NCBI GenBank assembly: GCA_018360145.1
Contig: SRPY01000048.1
Coordinates: 1 to 64,000 of the forward strand
Source of the DNA: Claviceps africana
Taxonomy: Eukaryota; Ascomycota; Sordariomycetes; Hypocreales; Clavicipitaceae
Length of the DNA stretch: 64,000 bases
Reading direction: 5' to 3'
The notes beneath the pieces were generated by a model, which saw nothing but the letters and a program-made list of their open reading frames with translations, did not search any database and was not told the origin of the DNA. The position numbers were made by a program, and so were the translations under genes. Below, one piece after another: positions 53,996 through 63,999 of the stretch (within the stretch, counting starts at the first letter, position 1; each line of letters begins with the position of its first letter).

Positions 53996-55757
53996 TTTAC
54001 TGGCTTCTTCAATACACGAAAGTGATAACAAACAGTGGTTACCTTGATGGAATAGAAAGTTGTGGAAGGGGTTGAGGAGGATTGGGGATGGGAAGGTTGA
54101 GACAAGAGTCCGCTCTTTTTTGGCGGCTGGCTAAATTTCGGTGGGGTGAGAGGGAAGAAAAAATGGCAGAGCGCAAGCATTGGCTTGTTGGGCTTCTAGC
54201 CTAGGTAAGAGTGAAGAACCTAAACGTGAGACATGTTATATACTAAGCTTACTAAGTATATTCCAAACCTTCTTTAAAAATAAAGTTATGTCGCAAAACC
54301 AATTAGAAGCCTTTCTTATATATGTAGTTCATTAAAATCTTTTATAAAATAAATAAAAGCAACGAACTTTTTTTAACATTTAATTTAGGTATATTAAGCC
54401 TTAGGACAATTAAAAAGTTTAAAGATAAAGAGATAAAGAGAGTTAAATTATTATAAGTAGAAGCTATTTTATATTATAAATATAAACTTAAATAATAAAG
54501 TTATAATATACTAACTTTTATTTACATTCTATTAAACTTTTGTTTTATTTCATTATTTAGTTTATGTAATTTATGTAATTTATTACATTATATTTGTTAT
54601 AGACTAGCCTAGAGGCGTGCTGCTTTCTAGCGTTAATAAAGTTTATATTAATCTTACCCCCCCTTAAAAGGGAGTGAAAAGTAAAGAGAAACTATTTTAG
54701 TTTATATAGGTATTTACTTAAGTAAAAGCTTAGGGTTTTATTTAGCTTTATTAAGTCTTCTTTATAGAATTATAATAGTTTTACTAAGTTATTTTTATAG
54801 AACTATAATAGTTCTATTATAGCTCTATAACGCTTCCCTTACCGTTACCACTATATATCTAAGCTGGCAGCTCAGATCTATTACAATATTCTCTATATAA
54901 GTTAAGTAGTGTAAGTTTTATTGTAATACTATTAAACATTACATTTTATAGAATAATTACTATATAACATTACATTATAAGGTATTTATATAAAAATATT
55001 TCTTTTATATTTTAGTAATCTATTTATATAGTGTAAATTATAGAATAGAGGCTTATAGCTATTAAAATTATATAAGAATAGTGTTTAAGATCTAATATAT
55101 ATATAATAAGGCGTATACTAATAATAATACTAAATAAGCTAATCATAAGTCATTATTAAGTATTTTACTAAAAGCTTTCAAGCAAATAAAAAAACCTACA
55201 TTTCGTACTTATATAAGTAATAGGTCTGAAAATAACGTAGCTTTTTAAAAGCTTAATAACTTATTAAGGTAATGTGAAAAACGTTATTTTAGTAATAAGC
55301 AATGTTAAATACTATGTATAAAAATGTGTGTTTATTATGAAACAATTGGTTACACTTAATATAGTAATGGTTGAAGACATGCTTAATATTCTATAGACAT
55401 GTATATGTACTATAGTAATTCCTTTAGAAGTTGCCTATTGATTGGAATGCTTTTCTAATTAATTGTCCTCGTTACTGCTCATTCGCTATGCGAAAGGGCC
55501 TCTGGTGCCCATAAAATGTATGACCTCATCTGACCATTCAGCTTCTTGTTACACAGGACTTGTACCTTTGGACATTATTGCAGGAGTTTTGAGCTCATCG
55601 ACGGGCAGTGTAACTTACCGCCCCCCCTCTGCTGATTGCAATATATACATCTACTTCACTCTTATCTTTTTCCTGGCTCTCAAGACTGAGGCTATCTTTG
55701 GTGCATTAAGATGGATTTCGGTACGTTTTGAATCAAGATTTATTTTAGAACGATCTA
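53996..55757. other. Divergent intergenic region with AT-rich relic block
   Basis: Lies between the divergent NAP1 and methyltransferase starts. Bases 53,996-54,230 are normal genic DNA (NAP1 5' UTR and promoter). Bases 54,240-55,420 are AT-rich and partly RIP-like, with mixed composition. Bases 55,420-55,757 return to normal and include a C-rich then CT-rich stretch at 55,615-55,690 with a TATATA at about 55,641, plausible core promoter of the methyltransferase. Frames present here are short and do not look coding. Confidence 0.6.
54855..55130. repeat. Possible degraded LTR or repeat remnant
   Basis: Begins with a near-palindrome atctaagctggcagctcag and continues AT-rich. The opening resembles the start of the LTRs of LTR element 2 (gagctagtggctcggatc, one half of a similar palindrome), but similarity fades after about 30 bases. 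The limits are guesses. Confidence 0.25.
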
Positions 55758-57107
55758 ATGGCTAAACTTGCTACGTCTGGAATAGACTGGATTTTAGACG
55801 GCGGGTACTTACCGCACGCAATCATTCGACTAGGAATACGTCGACAGCTGCGGGATCGTCTAGCGCTCATCGAGAATAAATCACTCAATGATGCATATGA
55901 TGCCAAGATGGCATTTATTGAGAAATTGAGAACTCGACCAATGGCGATAGCCACGGACACGGCTAACAAGCAGCATTACGAGGTTGGGACAGGTGTCCTT
56001 GGTGCTTGTCTCGGGCCGCGAATGAAGTACTCATCTGGCCTTTATCCTCGAGGCGATGAAACTCTCGCCGAAGCGGAGGTGGCAATGCTAAGTTCGTATG
56101 TAGAGAAGGCCGAGTTGCATGATGGCATGAGTATTCTTGATCTTGGGTAAGTCGATACAGTCTTTCCGCCTCGCCTGCTTGGCATGATATGACAGGAGAG
56201 GAGCTTTTGGAGAGAGGGCCATATCTGGCGCATAAAGAAGGGGTTTAATCCTATTGTTTCTTCAGTTGTGGTTGGGGCTCTGGAGCTATATACTTCGCAG
56301 AAATGTTTCCGAACTCCGCCATCACAGCCTTCTCGAATTCTCGGACCCAGAAGCTACACATTGAAGCCGAGGCAGCCCGCCGAAACATCACCAATATAAA
56401 AGTGATTACCGGAGACATCATTGATTACGAGTTCGAGCCCGAGAGCTTCGACCGTGTCGTGTCTATTGAGGTTGGCGAAATGCTTCATGCTCAATTCCAA
56501 AGCCTGTGACTAATACTCTTCAGCTTTTCGAGCACATGAAAAACTACGAGTTGCTAATGGCGAAGATCTCACGCTCATTGAAACCCGGTGGCAAGCTCTT
56601 TGTTCATATTTTTTCGCACTGCAGCACTCCGTATGACTTCGAGGAGGGCTGGATGACAACGCATTTCTTCACTGGTGGCACCATGCCGTCTGCTGATTTG
56701 CTGCTCTATTTCCAGAAAGAGCTGCATATCAAGAAGCAGTGGTGGGTGAATGGAACAAACTATTCCAAAACATGTGAGGTATGCTCGTCCCCGATGTACA
56801 GGAACGTTTCAACAAAAAGAAAACATAAAGAGACATAAAGAGACATAAAAAGACATGAAAAAACATGAAAAAAACCCCCATGAAAAAACATCAAAATATT
56901 CTAAGCATTGAAAAACAGGATTGGCTGTCGTCTATGTCGGCGAACAAGAAAACAATCTGGCCGCATTTGGTGGAAACTTATGGAGAAAAGGATGCGGCTA
57001 CTTGGTATTACCGCTGGCAAATCTTCTACATGGCCTGCTCGGAGCTATTTGCATATGCCGGGGGCGATACATGGGGCGTCTCACACTACTTGTTCGAGAA
57101 GGCCTAA
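55758..57107 (+). CDS. SAM-dependent methyltransferase, coclaurine N-methyltransferase / cyclopropane synthase family
   Basis: Predicted class I methyltransferase using S-adenosylmethionine; the substrate is unknown. Four exons (55,758-56,146, 56,266-56,470, 56,524-56,778, 56,919-57,107) give 345 residues, close to plant coclaurine N-methyltransferases. Introns of 119, 53 and 140 bases have GT..AG ends. Seen: SAM-binding LDLGCGWGSG at residues 127-136 (split by intron 1), an ALxxAEVAML-like stretch at 103-111, SIELFEHMKNY at 196-206 with the Glu and Glu-His residues that act in the plant enzymes, LFVHIF, WMTTHFFTGGTMPSADLLLYF at 241-260, and a C-terminal WYYRWQIFYMACSELFAY. Similar proteins in fungi are usually annotated as cyclopropane-fatty-acyl-phospholipid synthase or S-adenosylmethionine methyltransferase. 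It stands 340 bases from an AT-rich block and shows no disabling change. Family is firm; alkaloid versus lipid substrate cannot be decided. Confidence 0.9.
56820..56896. repeat. Degenerate 10-base tandem repeat inside an intron
   Basis: About five to seven copies of an agacataaag-like unit fill the third intron of the methyltransferase gene, which at 140 bases is the longest of its introns. The repeat likely caused the intron to grow. Confidence 0.8.
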
Positions 57108-57221
57108 TAATCCTGGATTTACGCATCTTGAATATCGAGCATGAATCATAGATTTAGATACATGTAGCTGGACGTCGATGTGCCGATGCAAAAACAACTC
57201 GAGCAATGTACCGCTTCGGAT

Positions 57222-57586
57222 CTAGTGATCCCATGGGTGCTTCCAGCCCATCAATACAGGACCTATTTTTGTAAAATGTGCATAAGTGTCTGGCCTATTT
57301 TAACAGTACTGGCCGTCCGAAGACGACAGCAGAATGGTTAGGGTGAGTGATAGCATACCATCCTTTTTTGCTCTGTACATAAGCTATCAGGCCCGATAAA
57401 CGTCAGCTCGATCAAGGCAGCGCGTCGCGGTGATTCGATTCATCAGGTCCATCCGATCTCCAATCGCGGTGGTCAAGTTGTCTTGGGAAGCAAACGTACC
57501 CAAAACCACATTCCCGCACCCAAAGCGGTGGCAGTCAATCGGTAAATAGGAGCCACATGGGGCACCGGAGGCCTCGGAGGTCCCAT
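57222..57586 (-). CDS. Complex I subunit, NDUFB2-like (fungal)
   Basis: Small accessory subunit of mitochondrial NADH:ubiquinone oxidoreductase (membrane arm). Three exons on the - strand, 57,500-57,586, 57,359-57,383 and 57,222-57,262, give 50 residues that start MGPPRPPVPHVAPIYRLTA and end KDGPVLMGWKHPWDH. Introns of 116 and 96 bases have GT..AG ends, and the middle exon is only 25 bases. The centre, TATALGAGMWFWLMYRA, is a single membrane segment. The MWFW segment followed by an Arg/Lys stretch and a conserved tail is typical of the NDUFB2 (AGGG) family; human NDUFB2 has a matching MWFWILWR. The first Met could lie upstream (frame open to 57,682, ATG there too), but the length and the Met before GPP fit the short fungal form. 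It converges with the methyltransferase, 114 bases apart. Confidence 0.85.
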
Positions 57587-58514
57587 GTCGAGGGTCTTTC
57601 GGCTCTTGCGATTCACCTGGCTTGTGAAATACTTGGTACGGTCGGGAAAACTGAGCTTGCAATGTGACGGTTTTCCGTACAATGTTTTCCGTCAGCAGGT
57701 GTCTTGAGTCCAGCAGGTCATGACTGCAATGTTTGGCTTACCAGAAATCAGTCACATGTAGCAAGTGACAGAGGATGTTGTTGGTGTTGTGCTCGGCGTG
57801 CAGATGCCGTTGTTACCGCGCCTTCGTGGATATAGTAGTCAATGACTACTGGTTCGTTCGCAAGGGCAATATAGCATAATATTACTAAGGTACGTGGGGT
57901 CCTAGAACGAGTCAAATCCATGCAGGCTTAGTAAGCGAGCTCTTCAGAAAACATGTGGCATGACAAGCGTGGAGCACGTTACTGGAAGGATGGAGATAGG
58001 GACGACGAGGAGAATCGGCGCAACGTTCAAGCCTCGAATATCTGCCAGATCCCGCATGTCTTTCTATCTGCCGTGCCCGTTTGGCGTGCGTGGTCGACAA
58101 GTCTCGACAGAGTACATTCATCATTAATTATCGTCTGGGCCTCCTGGACACCATCTCCTGGCTGGTGCCAGGAATCATTGTATTCAAGCTCTACACCCCT
58201 GCTCGAGTCCTCGTCATTCCTTGAGGCTCGCAATCCACCGGAAAGGACAGCTTTCATCGACATTTCCAGGCTAAAAAAGCCTTAGCCGTCCAAGCATTTA
58301 TAAACTCTACCTGACACTGCACAGTTCACGACTGTTCCTCATGTCGGTCAAAGTGCGTCATCATATCACTGGGCAAGACTGATAACTCCAATAGCCATGC
58401 AACGGTGCCTGTCTACATATACCGGGCGTCCTATGTAATACCTCCTCCTTTCGTGTGCCCATCGGATACAAACCCTACAGCCTTCATTCCTGCGCCCAAG
58501 TCTGCGCCCAAGTC
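57587..58514. other. Divergent promoter region
   Basis: About 930 bases between the divergent NDUFB2-like gene and UBC6. Frames of up to 110 codons occur (for example 58,027-58,263 on the - strand) but none has a recognisable product or plausible splice partners. I read it as two promoters and 5' UTRs. Confidence 0.6.
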
Positions 58515-59674
58515 ATGGCAACGACCGGAAGAATGGCTCCGCAACAAAATTCGAAATCGCCCACCATACGTCGCATACGTAAGTGCTCAATGTCAAGTCA
58601 TGGCGATGGGGAAGTCCGCACAACGTTGCTTGTGGGGTTTCGAATCTTTGAATGGGCGGCGGGCTGACAAGAACGGCTCAAGTGCGCGAGGCTGCTGAAA
58701 TGTCCAAATCTCCCTCCGGAGACTACACGGCGGAGCCTCTCGAAACCGACCTCTTTGAATGGCACTTTACTCTTCGTGGTCCTCCAAACTCCGTCTACAG
58801 TGAAGGCTTTTATCACGGCCGAATAGTTCTGCCGCCTACGTACCCGCTGCGGCCGCCGAGTTTCCGCTTTATGACTCCAAATGGTCGTTTCGAGGCGAAT
58901 CGCGAAATATGTCTGAGCATCAGCGGCCATCATGAAGAGACGTGGCAGCCAGCGTGGGGTATCAGGACTGCAATTGTAGCGTATGTGGTGAGCGGACCCG
59001 GAAAGCACGGCAATCATAGGAAACTGCTGATAACACATCGTCTTTTTCTCAGACTACGAAGTTTCATGGAGACAGATGCTCGCGGGCAACTGGGCGGTTT
59101 AGACACAACGGACGAGGTACGCCGTCGCCTGGCGCGTGAATCTCGCTTCTACAAGTGTCCAACGTGTGCCCGATCAAACATCGACATCATCTGCGAGTCG
59201 GAAAAACAGGCCGCGGCATCATTGTCTTCCGAATGCCCCGATGTTCAGATACCAAGCGAGCTGAGTATGGGATGGAAGGACGAAATGGCAGCTCGGGCCA
59301 AGGCTGACGAAAGCGGCTCGTCGCCTGCCGGCCAGGGCCAAGCATCCCAGGACGGCATTGTTGAAAGTGCCCAACTGGCTGAGGGATTTGTGCCAAGCGG
59401 ACCTGCCGAGCCACAGCCACCAGGAGCTCCCCGGCTTTTGCCACCAACTACGGATGCGCCTTCGGCTTCGTCAGACGGTTCAATCGCGCCCGTCGCAGGA
59501 GCGGAAGAAACTACTGGCAGAGAGACGACTTTCCAGCAGCAACTTCGTATCCGACAACCGACGACACAACAGGTCCGCGGCGAAGGTGCCGTTCCTTTGT
59601 GGATCGACCGGGCTATAGTTGCACTTGTAATTGCTCTAGCGGCACTTCTTGTCAGAGTCCTGTTCGGCATCTGA
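58515..59674 (+). CDS. ubc6: Ubiquitin-conjugating enzyme E2, Ubc6 (UBE2J) type
   Basis: Tail-anchored E2 of the ER membrane that works with Doa10/Hrd1-type ligases in ER-associated degradation. Three exons (58,515-58,578, 58,683-58,980, 59,053-59,674) give 327 residues. The start MATTGRMAPQQNSKSPTIRR matches the family N-terminus; an in-frame ATG 60 bases upstream is less likely. The UBC fold spans about residues 18-175: WHFTLRGPP at 48-56, YHGRIVLPPTYPLRPPSFRF, then NREICLSISGHHEETWQPAW with catalytic Cys98. The family lacks the usual HPN motif and so does this protein. A CPTC pair follows the fold, then a Pro/Ser/Ala-rich linker of over 100 residues and a C-terminal membrane anchor from about residue 305 with only a few residues after it. 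Intron 2 (72 bases) is in frame and open, so its retention would insert 24 residues into the fold just after the catalytic region. Confidence 0.95.
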
Positions 59675-60060
59675 CCATGCCGTCTAAAGGAGGTGTTTCA
59701 TGGCATCGGGTAGATGAGCCTGCCAGCTAATCAAACATTATCAACAGATTGATGCGGGAGGGATGAAGGAGGAGGGAGGGGGGTGGCCATGTTGAAGACG
59801 GGAGTCGCATAGCGGTGACGTCCCTTTAGAGACAATCACTCTAGTGCCACTCTTCGGAAAAGCTTCAAGAACTTCTGCGTGCATATTTTCCAATGTAGCC
59901 GGCGTGTCAAATCTCCATGTTGCTTGTTCGCCCTGAGAACTTCCAACTTGCATGGCTTCACTTTCACACAAGATACTTGTTATTATTTACAACTGTCCAA
60001 GAGTAGTACAGGGCCAAATGAGCGCCACATGTTTGATGTCTGCAAATGCATATCGTGTCC
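59675..60060. other. Convergent 3' intergenic region
   Basis: 386 bases between the stop of UBC6 and the stop of the zinc-finger gene. It has a purine-rich run at about 59,755-59,785. No gene was found; it holds the two 3' UTRs. Confidence 0.7.
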
Positions 60061-63000
60061 CTACGCCATCCGGTCGTGTTGTTCATTATGCCTCATGCGG
60101 AGCCGCGGCACGACCAGCCACCACCACTCGCCAACCATTGAGCCAACGCCATCGGAGAAATCCGTGAGCAGGCCAGTTTGCTCACCCCAGCGCATCAGGA
60201 GCCGCACCTCAAACTCGTCCAAGACGGGGTGCAAGGTGCTACATATACCCCTGATATCCATAGATCCCCGCGTCGCAATGGCGAAGCAGAAAGCGCCCAG
60301 GATTTCCGACCAACGCCTTTCATTCGGTTCGCCAAAGATATCGACCCACTGGGGCAATTCGCCGCATCGACCGGCGAGCGGTGGGGGACTGGCGCATGCC
60401 GTGTGGAGGACATGAATCTGCTCGTCGAACAAGTATCTATCCGTCGGCACGGCTTCCAGGCCGAAATGGTAGTACGACTTGGGGTACTTTCGACTCTCGT
60501 AGTTTCCGGGCTCGAATCCGAACGGAATGTGCGGCAGGTTGGTCGGCACCAGCTGGATTCTCCCCGCTGCGCTTAGGTTTGTAAGAGCCATCATGGCGCC
60601 GTCGCTAAAGGAGTAGGGGATCGCCATTCGCCCGTGCCTCCGAAAGGCCATGTCGAGCTTCGTTTTGAACCGAGCGGCCTCGTCGTACTTGGCGCTCTGG
60701 GCCGTTTTGCCGAGGATGGCCAGGTATCCCTCATTCAGCCGGTACGGCCGACCGCCCAACGGGGGCTTTTTGCTCTTGCATATGATTCTCTGTTTCGTCA
60801 GCTGGTCAATGGCCTGCTTGAATACCATGGATGCCATATCTTTGTCTCCGGGCAGCAGGGTGAAGAATTTGTCCCTAATGTTCTCCACCGAGTATTTCCC
60901 GTCTTCGGTGACGCAGAGAGACTTGACCCAAGACCTCGCAATGTCGACGTCACTCGCACGGCTTGACGGTCCAGTCTCGTCGCCGTGGTAGTCGTCCAGA
61001 CCAAACGCGGCTGGCGAAGACGTCACCGCTTCAAAACGCGCAAAGACGGACGCTTGCACGTGGAAAAATCGCTCTCGCCAATCGTCGGACGCCGGCTTGC
61101 TATCCGTCAGGCTGAAACCATCATCAAACAGTGCTCGGGAGCGAGGAATCTCGAAACCCTCTTGCCGAGGAATGTCCACGGTCCAGCGGATGAGCCCAGC
61201 CCAGTCGTAATCACGAGGGTTGTCGAAGTCGATCATTGGCACGTCGCCACGCTCGACGGCAGTCGGGTATCTCTCCTGGAACGCCCGAGTCAACGTAGCG
61301 ACACAAGGCCCTTGCTGCTTGCGGCAAACATCCCAAAATCTGCGTAGACGCTCGAGACTGGCATTGGGGAAGACGAACATGAGTAGGCCCCAATCGACCG
61401 ACTTATCCGTTCCGCCCATCAACGTCCGTATAGCTATGAAGGCGGCCATCAATTCATCGGGACAGTCGAAAGGATAATCCTGCCTACCAGCGGCGTCGTT
61501 CACATTGCGGTCGACCCGGATGTCAAGCAATGAGGTCAAAGCACGGGTGACGAGCGCTACACGTTTGACGTTGACGTGGGACGCCTTTTCGGCACGGCCT
61601 GCAGGGTGTAGATGCGAATGGGCCTTGGCGGACGTCAAAGACGCGTCCCAATCGAGCTCACCATCACTCGAAGATGACGCGTATCCTGTTTCTGGCAAGC
61701 CCATCTTGCCCGATGACCAATTCATCTGCTCGTTCGCAGGCCACTCAAGTTCCAAAGATGGCGTCTTCGTGTCCACGATGCCGCCTTTGAATCGGACGAA
61801 AATGTTGTGTGGACCGGCAGCCCTCAACTCGGGGTTCCCAGAAAACAGTGGCAGTCTCATCTCCATCTCGAGGCACGCGCGGAGTGTATCAATGAAACGT
61901 CGATATCTTTCGGGGTCGGAGTCGTCGGAAGAACCCGGCGTTGGCTCCAGGTAGCCAAGCCGCTTCTCTAGATTCTGAGAAAAGCTTTCCCATCCAAGCC
62001 ACTGAGTATCTGGCATCCAGCCTCTTGTAGTAAAGCTTCCATCTATTTGTTCAAAATACTGACTGTCCAAGAGTGGCCATGATCCATCGGAGCCACATAG
62101 CACTGTCATCGAACGATGCTGCATCACACAATCAGCGACATCCCCAACGACGTCTTTTGTGCGGTTGACGGAAAACCCATGGTTGGGCTTCAATTCCCGA
62201 GTTGGTACATCTTGCCCAACGACCTGCGTTTGTTCGGAAGATAGATTCTGTAGAAACTCGGTGCCCGGAGCATCTGGTCCAAGAAAGTCATTCGGCTCAA
62301 GAAATAGTAACCTCGGAGCTGGAGCTGTCCCGCGCAAATGTCGTGGAAATTCATCCTCAAGTTCAAGCAAGTCGGACTGGTTACTGAACAACGTAGCCTG
62401 ACAGACCTTGTGTCTCTTCGTGGACGGAACAGAGTCAACATCATCTGTGCCGCCACTACCTCCCCAATGCCGTTGCCTCTTCACTCGATCCCGAGTCCCA
62501 GACTCCTGATCCTTCCTGGCTGCGACTTGCGCCACGTATACTGGCGCTCCAAGGACAGCCACCTCTTTTGCCAGTGCCCTCCGCCCGCGCCCGCCAACCT
62601 TGACTTCGGTTAAGCCGGAATTCGTGTCGGAGTTGAGCACCATCTCTCCGTGTGACGCCGAGGACGGTCTTTTTGCCTTCTCGAGTAACTTTAGAGACTC
62701 TGTCGAAAAAACATCGACACCCGGAGATGTAAGTAGTTGACACTTCGAGAACGACCCGGACGACTCGCGGAATGCGTGCCAATGCTCCACGACGGTGCCA
62801 TCTTTGAGGAGGGCATCTAGAGTTGGCTGGAACTGGGATTTGACGGGAGTTGCCTCTCCAACGAATTCCCTATTCCACAAGGACAGAACAGAGTCCCAAA
62901 GGGGCTTGCCACCAATGACGACGCCGTGCTGTTCTTTGAGCAGTCGTTGTATCAAAAGCCGTAATCCCGGGTGGCTGTTCTTAGCCCTGGTCTTGCTTCC

Positions 63001-63999
63001 CTTTGGCCCATGCTTCGACATCAAGGCTGATTCGGTTTTGCAGTCGGGCACATTTATCTGGCCACCGATTGTTTCCGTTTGATCCACGGTGACGTCGACA
63101 TGTTGTGTGTCGTCGTGCCCTTCCAGCGCCCCTTGAGCGTGAAATCCTGACACGGGCAATGCTGTAGAGGATTTAGATGAATTGATAATACACCCTATGC
63201 TTCTTGAGGACAGGTTGCTGCCGATTTCACCAGTATCTGAAGACGCATGATTGTGCAATATTAAGCCCTGACCATGTGGTTTATTGGCTCGAGCGGAAAG
63301 TAGGCCTTGATCAAGCTTGGGAGGCGCAAACCTCGCTGGCTCGTCGGAAACGGCCGTACTTCTTTTCCATGACTTGACAGTCCCGATTGGAGGAGAGGAA
63401 GCAATGCCAGTGTCGGGTTTCCTTGCCGTCAGATCCTGATCAGTAGACGGGACTTCGTCAATTGGAGTCTGATCTGTTCTGCGACGAGAAAGGCTTGGCT
63501 CGGGACTGACACCTGCCGGTTCCAGCGAGCTGTAGGACACGGCTGGACGTCTTGTTTTTTCGTGGGGCCCCGTAGCAGATTCCGGGTTCACAGAGTCTTC
63601 GACTCGTCGGCTCTGGTAAGGGGAGCAATGGCCTTGCCCGCCCATTTGTGGCATCAAGGGTTCGTATTGGGGATTGCATGGCGTTTGTGATTTTTCCAGG
63701 TGATACTTCAGGCCCACGTCATTCTTCCAGCTGCCTCCGCACTTTTCGCACGTCCATGGCCGAGCGGAAGAGACGTCCGCCTTGGAATTGGCCTCCGCTG
63801 GTCTACCTCGGCCACGGCCACGGCCACGGCCGCGGCCTCGACCTCGACCTTGGTTCCGTCCACGCGCAGGGCCAAGACGATTACCATGATCAGAATCTTC
63901 GCAGAGATCGGTTGAATGGTTGGGGGACCGGGTTTGGGCGTTGGCCACTTTTTCAAAAAGCTGTTGTCGGGATGGGCTTGTAGCGTTCCGGACTGGCTT
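60061..63999 (-). CDS. Large zinc-finger protein with RG-rich region, 5' end outside window
   Basis: A single open frame of 1,312 codons plus stop runs on the - strand to the window edge without an ATG near its start; the first in-frame start-like codon at 63,948 is GTG, so the true start lies beyond 64,000. Features in order: an RG-dipeptide tract encoded at about 63,795-63,865; a CX2CX12HX7C zinc-finger-like motif (PWTCEKCGGSWKNDVGLKYH) at about 63,680-63,760; a long low-complexity stretch; a possible helical domain near LRLLIQRLLKEQHG (about 62,930-62,965); a nuclear-type basic stretch near 62,470; and a conserved-looking C-terminal half ending in GEWWWLVVP near 60,100-60,125. The RG tract plus finger suggests nucleic-acid binding. 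The C-terminus recalls the end of fungal TFIIIC Tfc3-like proteins, a weak impression. Function is not known. Confidence 0.85.
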   Translation of the reverse strand, partial: KPVRNATSPSRQQLFEKVANAQTRSPNHSTDLCEDSDHGNRLGPARGRNQGRGRGRGRGRGRGRGRPAEANSKADVSSARPWTCEKCGGSWKNDVGLKYHLEKSQTPCNPQYEPLMPQMGGQGHCSPYQSRRVEDSVNPESATGPHEKTRRPAVSYSSLEPAGVSPEPSLSRRRTDQTPIDEVPSTDQDLTARKPDTGIASSPPIGTVKSWKRSTAVSDEPARFAPPKLDQGLLSARANKPHGQGLILHNHASSDTGEIGSNLSSRSIGCIINSSKSSTALPVSGFHAQGALEGHDDTQHVDVTVDQTETIGGQINVPDCKTESALMSKHGPKGSKTRAKNSHPGLRLLIQRLLKEQHGVVIGGKPLWDSVLSLWNREFVGEATPVKSQFQPTLDALLKDGTVVEHWHAFRESSGSFSKCQLLTSPGVDVFSTESLKLLEKAKRPSSASHGEMVLNSDTNSGLTEVKVGGRGRRALAKEVAVLGAPVYVAQVAARKDQESGTRDRVKRQRHWGGSGGTDDVDSVPSTKRHKVCQATLFSNQSDLLELEDEFPRHLRGTAPAPRLLFLEPNDFLGPDAPGTEFLQNLSSEQTQVVGQDVPTRELKPNHGFSVNRTKDVVGDVADCVMQHRSMTVLCGSDGSWPLLDSQYFEQIDGSFTTRGWMPDTQWLGWESFSQNLEKRLGYLEPTPGSSDDSDPERYRRFIDTLRACLEMEMRLPLFSGNPELRAAGPHNIFVRFKGGIVDTKTPSLELEWPANEQMNWSSGKMGLPETGYASSSSDGELDWDASLTSAKAHSHLHPAGRAEKASHVNVKRVALVTRALTSLLDIRVDRNVNDAAGRQDYPFDCPDELMAAFIAIRTLMGGTDKSVDWGLLMFVFPNASLERLRRFWDVCRKQQGPCVATLTRAFQERYPTAVERGDVPMIDFDNPRDYDWAGLIRWTVDIPRQEGFEIPRSRALFDDGFSLTDSKPASDDWRERFFHVQASVFARFEAVTSSPAAFGLDDYHGDETGPSSRASDVDIARSWVKSLCVTEDGKYSVENIRDKFFTLLPGDKDMASMVFKQAIDQLTKQRIICKSKKPPLGGRPYRLNEGYLAILGKTAQSAKYDEAARFKTKLDMAFRRHGRMAIPYSFSDGAMMALTNLSAAGRIQLVPTNLPHIPFGFEPGNYESRKYPKSYYHFGLEAVPTDRYLFDEQIHVLHTACASPPPLAGRCGELPQWVDIFGEPNERRWSEILGAFCFAIATRGSMDIRGICSTLHPVLDEFEVRLLMRWGEQTGLLTDFSDGVGSMVGEWWWLVVPRLRMRHNEQHDRMA
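63800..63850. repeat. GC-rich hexanucleotide repeat coding for RG dipeptides
   Basis: ggccac-type hexamers repeat several times, then shift to ctcgac-type units. On the - strand they encode alternating Arg and Gly. Such a tract can change length by slippage. Confidence 0.85.

Noticed and set aside
55463..55765. 100-codon + strand frame before the methyltransferase
   Set aside because: It overlaps the real start in another frame and has no family features; it is more likely promoter and 5' UTR.
58027..58263. 78-codon - strand frame upstream of UBC6
   Set aside because: No recognisable domain and no splice-linked neighbour; it sits in a divergent promoter region.
59741..59971. 76-codon - strand frame between UBC6 and the zinc-finger gene
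   Set aside because: Low-information product in a convergent 3' region with no conserved motif.
63946..63948. Start codon of the zinc-finger gene at 63,948
   Set aside because: The codon is GTG and the frame is open beyond it to the window edge; nuclear genes rarely use GTG.
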